From: Oceaniglobus trochenteri | Lineage (GTDB): Bacteria > Pseudomonadota > Alphaproteobacteria > Rhodobacterales > Rhodobacteraceae | Assembly (NCBI RefSeq): GCF_020529025.1 | Contig: NZ_JACNMM010000011.1 | Coordinates: 84,474 to 148,473, forward strand | Reading direction: 5' to 3' | Length of the DNA: 64,000 nucleotides | In this document: piece after piece, positions 59,346-64,000 of the stretch | Layout: the number at the start of each line of letters is the position of its first letter | Position numbering within the stretch: the stretch's first letter is position 1 | Program-made: the position numbers and the translations under genes | The notes under the pieces: generated by a model | What the model was told of the DNA's origin: nothing | Databases searched by the model: none | The model's input: only the letters and a program-made list of their open reading frames with translations

Positions 59346-60353
59346 ATGAGCAGAGTGACAGCCGAGGATGTGGCAAGACGGGCCGGTGTCAGCCGGTCAG
59401 CGGTCAGCCGCGTTTTCACGCCGGGGGCTTCGGCCAGCCGCGACACGACCGAACGTGTGCGCCGCGCCGCGACGGAACTGGGCTATCGTCACGCCGGATA
59501 CCGGCGCAGGCAGCCCGAACAGGCCACCATCGGACTGGTGGTCAGCAACGTCGAAAACCCCTTCTATGCCCATGCGACCAAGTGCCTGTCCATGGCCCTG
59601 CAGGCCCGCGGCTTCGACACGCTGTTGCTGGTCGAGATGGAGACCGTCGGCACCGCCGACGCCATCGTGGCCCGCTGCCTGGACCAGGGGGTTGCCGGAC
59701 TGATCGTCTCAAGCGCGGCGACGGTGTCTGAACTGGCCCGGCAATGCGAACGTTTCGGCATTCCCGCGGTCTTCTTCAACCGGTTGCCCAACGATGCGGT
59801 TTCAAACTGCGTGACGTCCAACAACTTTTCCGGCGGGCGCAGCGTGGGCGAACACCTTGTCGCCACCGGGCACCGTCGCATCGCCTATCTGGCCGGATGG
59901 GAATACGCCTCGACCCAGCGCGACCGCGAGGCGGGGCTGGTGGCCGCCCTGCGCGAGGCAGGTCTTGAACCCTTCGCGCGCGAGGCGGGGGATTTCGACT
60001 ATACCCTGGCCCAGGAAGCGACACGCAGGCTTTTCGCGGGGCCCGCACTGCCCGACGCGGTTTTCGTGGCCAACGATCACATGGCCTTTGCCTGCATGGA
60101 CGTGCTGCGGCACGAACTGGGGCTTTCGGTGCCCGGTGACGTGTCGGTGGTGGGCTTCGACGATGTGCCGCTTGCCGCGTGGCCCAGCTATGACCTGACG
60201 ACGGTCACCCAGCCGGTTGCGCAGATGGCCGAACAGGCAATCGAGGTGCTGGTGGCGCAGATCAAGGCGCCGGACACCGCAGGCCGGCGGATCGCCATCG
60301 ACGGCATGCTGGTGCTGCGCGGATCGACACGCGACCGAACCGCCGACAACTGA
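59346..60353 (+). CDS. LacI-family regulator of the second SnoaL-associated locus
   Basis: A 335-residue repressor with HTH T-A-E-D-V-A-R-R-A-G-V-S-R-S-A-V-S-R-V-F (about 5-24) followed by F-T-P-G-A-S, the same string as in the LacI protein at 24716. The effector domain shows closely matching blocks: EYASTQRDREAGLVAAL, PDAVFVANDHMAFACMDVLR and VSVVGFDDVPLAAWPSYDLT. Paralogy with the first-locus regulator is clear. The ATG at 59346 directly precedes the HTH; a much longer upstream reading crosses the promoter region and gene E and was rejected. Confidence 0.88.
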   Translation: MSRVTAEDVARRAGVSRSAVSRVFTPGASASRDTTERVRRAATELGYRHAGYRRRQPEQATIGLVVSNVENPFYAHATKCLSMALQARGFDTLLLVEMETVGTADAIVARCLDQGVAGLIVSSAATVSELARQCERFGIPAVFFNRLPNDAVSNCVTSNNFSGGRSVGEHLVATGHRRIAYLAGWEYASTQRDREAGLVAALREAGLEPFAREAGDFDYTLAQEATRRLFAGPALPDAVFVANDHMAFACMDVLRHELGLSVPGDVSVVGFDDVPLAAWPSYDLTTVTQPVAQMAEQAIEVLVAQIKAPDTAGRRIAIDGMLVLRGSTRDRTADN

Positions 60354-60413
60354 GCCGCCGGCGCCCCCGCAACATCGCGTCGCGGGGGCAGGCAAGGCCG
60401 GGCGGCTTGCCGC

Positions 60414-61388
60414 TCAGACGTTGCCGGTGTGCAGCATGATCTGCTTCCAGATCAGCATCTCGTCATAGACGGTATATTCCTTGCGCAGCCCCCAGGGGCC
60501 GAATTCGGCCTGGGTGAAGCCCATGATATAGACCTCGGCGCCGGTGGGCGCACCGAAGGCACCATAGCCGTCATGGCGGCCCAGCATCGACCAGCGGATC
60601 GCCGCGCGGGGCGACAACAGCGGGTCTTCACGGCCGATCTGATGTTCGATCTTGAATTCCGCCGAGGGAAAGGCCGCCCGCAGGCGCATCCAGTTGGTTT
60701 CGGGAAAGGCCCAGGACCATCCCGTGCGGTTGCCCGGGTGTTCAGTACGGACAGCGCGGTCGTATTCCTTCTGGATCACGGTGAAGTCGGCGTTCATCAT
60801 CCGCGTGAGGATGTCACCCAGGCGCTGGCCCCATTCGTTGTCGTTGCCGCGGCTGGTATAAAGCCCCTGCACATCGTCCTTCGGGTGGAAGGGACGGCGC
60901 GCCTTTTCCGGCCCACCTTCATCTTCGATGCCCTGGCGCACGAATTCGACCGGGTCCAGGCCCAGTTGCAGGGCAAGCCCCGAATTGTCACGGGTCAGCC
61001 ACTCGTCGTAGATCAGGTTCTGTTTTGCCGCACAGTCGGCCACCGCCCGCACCGCGAAACTGCGCCCGGTCGGAGCGCCCAGACGGCCATGCCCGGTATG
61101 TGTCCCGAAGGACAGCACGCGGTGCGACGACAGATAGCCGGTTTCGTCATCCCCCGACCAGATCACGTCTTCGGCCAGCAACTGCCGGTCGGGCGCCTCC
61201 GAGATCGATTCCATCGTGTTGTTGATCACCGCGACATTGCCCCGGATCACCCCACCCGGCGAGCGCATGATCACCTCGGGATCGTAGGTATCGTGCAAGG
61301 TGGCAAGCCCGCGCTTTTCCCAGATGTCCTCGGTGATCTTGATGATGTAGTCGGGAAAATCGGCAAAGCGCTTGTCAAAGCCCAGCAT
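60414..61388 (-). CDS. Tandem SnoaL/NTF2-like protein F
   Basis: A 324-residue paralogue closest to protein B. It keeps the full set: APDRQLLAEDVIW, YLSSHR, GTHTGHGRLGAPTGR, DEWLTRD, S-R-G-N-D-N-E-W-G, IGREDP, GRHDGYGAFGAPTGA and FTQAEFG (Gln replaces the usual His of T/S-H-A-E/D). It is the last gene of the second-locus minus-strand operon, 96 bp after the binding-protein gene, and converges on the LacI gene. Two intact repeated loops suggest both domains are functional. Confidence 0.8.
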   Translation of the reverse strand: MLGFDKRFADFPDYIIKITEDIWEKRGLATLHDTYDPEVIMRSPGGVIRGNVAVINNTMESISEAPDRQLLAEDVIWSGDDETGYLSSHRVLSFGTHTGHGRLGAPTGRSFAVRAVADCAAKQNLIYDEWLTRDNSGLALQLGLDPVEFVRQGIEDEGGPEKARRPFHPKDDVQGLYTSRGNDNEWGQRLGDILTRMMNADFTVIQKEYDRAVRTEHPGNRTGWSWAFPETNWMRLRAAFPSAEFKIEHQIGREDPLLSPRAAIRWSMLGRHDGYGAFGAPTGAEVYIMGFTQAEFGPWGLRKEYTVYDEMLIWKQIMLHTGNV

Positions 61389-61414
61389 GTCTTGTCCTTT
61401 CTGAAGTCCTGGCC

Positions 61415-61431
61415 CGCCGCGACCTGCGGCG
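61415..61431 (-). other. Hairpin after the second-locus binding-protein gene
   Basis: The 6-bp stem CGCCGC / GCGGCG with a 5-base loop lies about 54 bases after the binding-protein stop. It is weaker than the other four hairpins that follow binding-protein genes in this window. Confidence 0.4.
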
Positions 61432-61484
61432 CACCATCGTGAAATCCCTGCAAACGGCGCCGATGCCGCCCGCGGCTGTTGTTT

Positions 61485-62717
61485 CTAGTCGAGGAAACCG
61501 CTTTCGCGCGCGGCGGTGCCGTAGGCGCGGCTGACATCCTCAAGGGCCTGTTCGGCGGTTTCCTCGCCCTGGATGAATTCGGCCAGGTTTTCGCTCAACG
61601 CGCCGTGCAGCAGGCCCATGTAGGGGGTCATGGGATAGGGCCGCGCACCACCTGCGATATTCGCCGCAACGCCCTTGGCCGGCGGGGTCGGCTCATAACC
61701 CTTGATCAGCCAGACCGCCGATTCGCGATGGTCCCGGGCCATTTCCGGCGAGGCCGCATGCATCATCGCGCGAAACGATGCCTCGGCATCCTCGTCCGAG
61801 ATGTTCCTGGCCAATGCAAAGCCGTCCCACCAGAGCGCGGCCGCCGGAACGCCGCCAGCTTCCACCGCCGGCATGGCGGACAGCACGGTTTCCCCGGCGA
61901 ACTCGGATTCCGTTGTATCCAGAAGCTCGCGCGCCCGCGAACCCCAGGCGATCAGCATGGCAAGCTGGCCTTCCTTCCACAGCGGCGCCAGGGTGTTGGC
62001 GTCGTCGGTGATGAAATCCTTGCGCATCTGACCGCTGAGCGCCTTCATGGTTTCCAGCGTGGCAATGCCGTTCTGGTTCTGGATGTCCAGCTCGGCCGAT
62101 CCCGGCTTGAAGAAATCGGCGCCGGTGCCAAGGTAGAGGTTCACGAACTCGGCCGCGATGTCCCAGCCGGGCTTGTAACTGGCCGCGAAGGGGGCCTCCA
62201 TCACGCCTGCATCGCGAAGCGCCTGAGCGGCCTTCACGACATCCGCGAAGGTTTCGGGCGGCGTGATGCCGTTGTCTTCCAGAATGTCGCGGCGATAGAA
62301 CAGGTGCTGACCGTTGGCCATGAAGGCGATGGCCATGATCTTGCCGTCGACGCGGATCAGCTGGTGATCCTGCAGATCCTGGCCCCACTTCGCGACGTAG
62401 TCATCCAGCGGGCGCACGAGGTTGGCGTTTAGCAGCGGCACGATCGAGTTGCTTGCGATCATCGCCACCGTATAGGCCGCCGGGTCGCTTGACAGGGCCG
62501 GGCCCTGGATCGTCTTGTGCTCGATGGTCTGGTTGATCGTCACCTCGACACTGTCCGAGGCGCAGTCCTGCACCGCCCGGCCAATGGCGCGCAGCGCTTC
62601 GAAATTGTTCGACAGCAACCGGACCGAGCCCTTCTCGATCCCGCAATCGGCATGCGCCGCAACGGTGGTTGAAAGAAAGACGGCCATGGCCGCCGACAGC
62701 TTTCCGATAGGCATCAT
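61485..62717 (-). CDS. ABC solute-binding protein of the SnoaL-associated importer, copy 2
   Basis: A 410-residue paralogue of the 31071 protein. The signal peptide ends A-A-H-A, then D-C-G-I-E-K-G-S-V-R-L-L-S-N-N-F. Shared blocks include SNSIVPLLNANLVRPLDDYV, DGKIMAIAFMANGQHL and AALWWDGF. The two proteins differ at many positions although their ATPase genes are identical. GGGAGGAG precedes two in-tandem ATGs (62717, 62714). Here the gene follows the ATPase, whereas in the first locus it precedes the permeases. Confidence 0.87.
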   Translation of the reverse strand: MMPIGKLSAAMAVFLSTTVAAHADCGIEKGSVRLLSNNFEALRAIGRAVQDCASDSVEVTINQTIEHKTIQGPALSSDPAAYTVAMIASNSIVPLLNANLVRPLDDYVAKWGQDLQDHQLIRVDGKIMAIAFMANGQHLFYRRDILEDNGITPPETFADVVKAAQALRDAGVMEAPFAASYKPGWDIAAEFVNLYLGTGADFFKPGSAELDIQNQNGIATLETMKALSGQMRKDFITDDANTLAPLWKEGQLAMLIAWGSRARELLDTTESEFAGETVLSAMPAVEAGGVPAAALWWDGFALARNISDEDAEASFRAMMHAASPEMARDHRESAVWLIKGYEPTPPAKGVAANIAGGARPYPMTPYMGLLHGALSENLAEFIQGEETAEQALEDVSRAYGTAARESGFLD

Positions 62718-62877
62718 CTGCTCCTCCCATTGGTGCAGCATTTCATTTGCATGTTTTGCAAACCACGGGCCTTCCCGCCGCGCAGGGTTTGCCCCCGCGA
62801 AGGCCCCGCCAACCGTACCGGCAGCCCCGCCGCGGCAGGGGGCGGAGGGGCGCGCCGGTCGGATCGCGGATTTTGCG
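62718..62877. other. 160-bp gap between ATPase and binding-protein genes
   Basis: It contains TTGCATGTTTTGCAA at 62747-62761, with two TTGCA-type half-sites reminiscent of the LacI-type sites of the first locus. It may hold a separate promoter for the binding protein. The repeat boundary at 62856 lies inside it. Confidence 0.4.
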
Positions 62878-63933
62878 TCATCCGTGGGCGATCCTTTCGC
62901 CGGTCTTGGTGTCGAAGAGGTGGCAGATGGCTGCGGGGATGCGGGCCTTTACCACTTCGCCGATCTCGGCGCGGTATTCCTTGTTGGTCTTGATCGACAC
63001 CAGCGAGCCGGCCAGCCGCCAGGTTATCATCGACGCCTCGCCCAGAAGCTCGATCGAATACATCGGCGCCGAGATCTGCGCCTCTTCCTCGACGATCTCG
63101 GCATCCTCGGCGCGAAAGCCCAGCGTCACGTTCCCCGAGGCGCTTGCCGGCAGGCCCTCGACCCGGATGCCGTCGGCGCTGAAGACGCCATCCTCAAGCC
63201 GCCCCTCGACAAGGTTCATGGCGGGCGAGCCGATGAAGCTGGCGACGAAGGTGTTGGCGGGGTTGTCGTAGATGTCGGTCGGGGTGCCGACCTGCTGGAT
63301 CTTGCCCTTGTTCATCACCACCACGCGGTCGGCCAGGGTCATCGCCTCGATCTGGTCGTGGGTCACGTAGACCGTCGTGGTCTTCAGCTTGGATTGCAGG
63401 TTCTTGATCTGCGCGCGGGTGCTGACGCGCAGCTTCGCATCCAGGTTCGACAGCGGTTCGTCCATCAGGAACACCGTGGGCTTGCGCACGATGGCGCGCC
63501 CCAGGGCCACGCGCTGGCGCTGCCCGCCCGAAAGTTCCGCAGGCCGGCGGTCCATGAAATCCTCAAGCTCGACCATCGCGATGGCCTTCATGACCATGTC
63601 GTGATGCTGGTCCTTGGGCACCTTGCGCACCCGCAGCGGAAAGCGGATGTTCTCGTAGACCGAAAGGTTCGGGTAGAGCCCGTAGGACTGGAACACCATC
63701 GAGATGTCGCGGTCCTTCGGTTCAAGGTCGTTGACCACCTTGTCGCCCAGAAGGATCTGCCCGTCGGTCACATCCTCAAGCCCCGCGATCATCCGCATGG
63801 TGGTGGATTTGCCGCAGCCCGAGGGGCCCAGCAGAACCAGGAATTCCTGGTCCGCGATGTCGAGATCGAAGTTCTCGACCCCCACGAACGAGCCCCAGCG
63901 CTTGTTCACGTTCTTGAGTTGAAGTCTGGCCAT
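62878..63933 (-). CDS. CUT1-type ABC transporter ATPase, copy 2
   Basis: A 351-residue UgpC/MalK-like ATPase identical in protein and DNA to the one at 27981-29036, with all ATPase motifs intact. It is followed by a permease to the right and by a diverged binding protein to the left. The identity implies very recent duplication, gene conversion or strong local homogenisation. Confidence 0.93.
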   Translation of the reverse strand: MARLQLKNVNKRWGSFVGVENFDLDIADQEFLVLLGPSGCGKSTTMRMIAGLEDVTDGQILLGDKVVNDLEPKDRDISMVFQSYGLYPNLSVYENIRFPLRVRKVPKDQHHDMVMKAIAMVELEDFMDRRPAELSGGQRQRVALGRAIVRKPTVFLMDEPLSNLDAKLRVSTRAQIKNLQSKLKTTTVYVTHDQIEAMTLADRVVVMNKGKIQQVGTPTDIYDNPANTFVASFIGSPAMNLVEGRLEDGVFSADGIRVEGLPASASGNVTLGFRAEDAEIVEEEAQISAPMYSIELLGEASMITWRLAGSLVSIKTNKEYRAEIGEVVKARIPAAICHLFDTKTGERIAHG

Positions 63934-63946
63934 TGGAAAAACCCCC

Positions 63947-64000
63947 TTATCCCTTGACGGCGCCGGCGGTCAGGCCGCTCACGATTTGACGTTGGAAGAA
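63947..64000 (-). CDS. CUT1-type ABC permease, MalG-like, C-terminal fragment
   Basis: Only the last 17 codons and stop are in the window. They encode F-F-Q-R-Q-I-V-S-G-L-T-A-G-A-V-K-G, identical to the end of the permease at 29050-29931. The gene is cut by the window edge, not broken. The matching spacing (13 bases) to the ATPase start shows that gene order is conserved between the two copies here. Confidence 0.88.
   Translation of the reverse strand, partial: FFQRQIVSGLTAGAVKG

Larger units (their letters stand above)
62856..64000. repeat. Direct repeat of at least 1,145 bp, copy 2 (runs off window)
   Basis: It appears identical to 27959-29103. It begins 22 bp beyond the ATPase stop codon and continues to the last base of the window, inside a permease gene. 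The true right end is not visible. Confidence 0.95.

Noticed and set aside
62747..62761. Fourth copy of the shared operator
   Set aside because: TTGCATGTTTTGCAA only shares TTGCAA, which is itself a 6-base palindrome and too common to count; it lacks the GAATACG half.

Overview
This 64 kb window looks like part of a Rhodobacterales (roseobacter-type) alphaproteobacterial chromosome or chromid. The G+C content is high, genes are dense and often coupled by 1-4 base ATGA, GTGA or TGATG overlaps, and a large share of the coding capacity is ABC uptake systems with linked catabolic enzymes. The gene families (tandem SnoaL-like proteins, Hint-domain proteins, EptA-DgkA) fit that group. No rRNA, tRNA, CRISPR array or intact insertion sequence was seen.

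Layout. (1) 1-8.0 kb: an RpiR-type regulator cut by the window edge, then a CUT1-type sugar ABC operon (binding protein, two permeases, ATPase, TIM-barrel isomerase/lyase, Gfo/Idh/MocA dehydrogenase) that converges on a LacI regulator. (2) 8.4-15.0 kb: a dpp-type oligopeptide ABC operon with an embedded M24 peptidase. (3) 15.4-16.7 kb: a histidinol-dehydrogenase-family oxidoreductase with its own operator-like site. (4) 32.3 to 16.7 kb, minus strand: a possible 15-gene operon. It holds an ABC importer (4 genes), a second HisD-family dehydrogenase, an SDR, a LacI regulator, three tandem SnoaL/NTF2-like proteins, a bicupin, a MetE C-domain-like protein, an alpha/beta hydrolase, an RraA-like aldolase and an amidase. 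(5) 33.0-35.4 kb: another tandem-SnoaL protein with a serine beta-lactamase-fold hydrolase. (6) 35.5-39.6 kb: dgkA-eptA facing a PmrAB-like two-component system. (7) 39.7-42.6 kb: two Hint-fold proteins, one without its nucleophile, and a DUF475/TerC-like membrane protein. (8) 54.1 to 42.8 kb, minus strand: a CUT2 (ribose-type) ABC operon with three Gfo/Idh/MocA dehydrogenases, two SDRs, an RpiR regulator and a TIM-barrel isomerase; upstream on the same strand are a PfkB kinase, an RraA-like protein and a GntR/FCD regulator. (9) 56.9-64 kb: a second locus resembling region 4, with an ornithine-cyclodeaminase-family protein, two more tandem-SnoaL proteins, a LacI regulator, a binding protein, and an ATPase and permease identical at DNA level to those in region 4.

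The most distinctive signal is a family of six tandem-SnoaL proteins spread over three transcription units. It goes with paralogous LacI regulators, paralogous binding proteins and an exact direct repeat of at least 1,145 bp covering the transporter ATPase. Three near-identical operator-like sites link the two HisD-family genes and the orphan SnoaL gene. I read this as a two-locus uptake and degradation system for one or more related small organic solutes. The substrate cannot be named from sequence.
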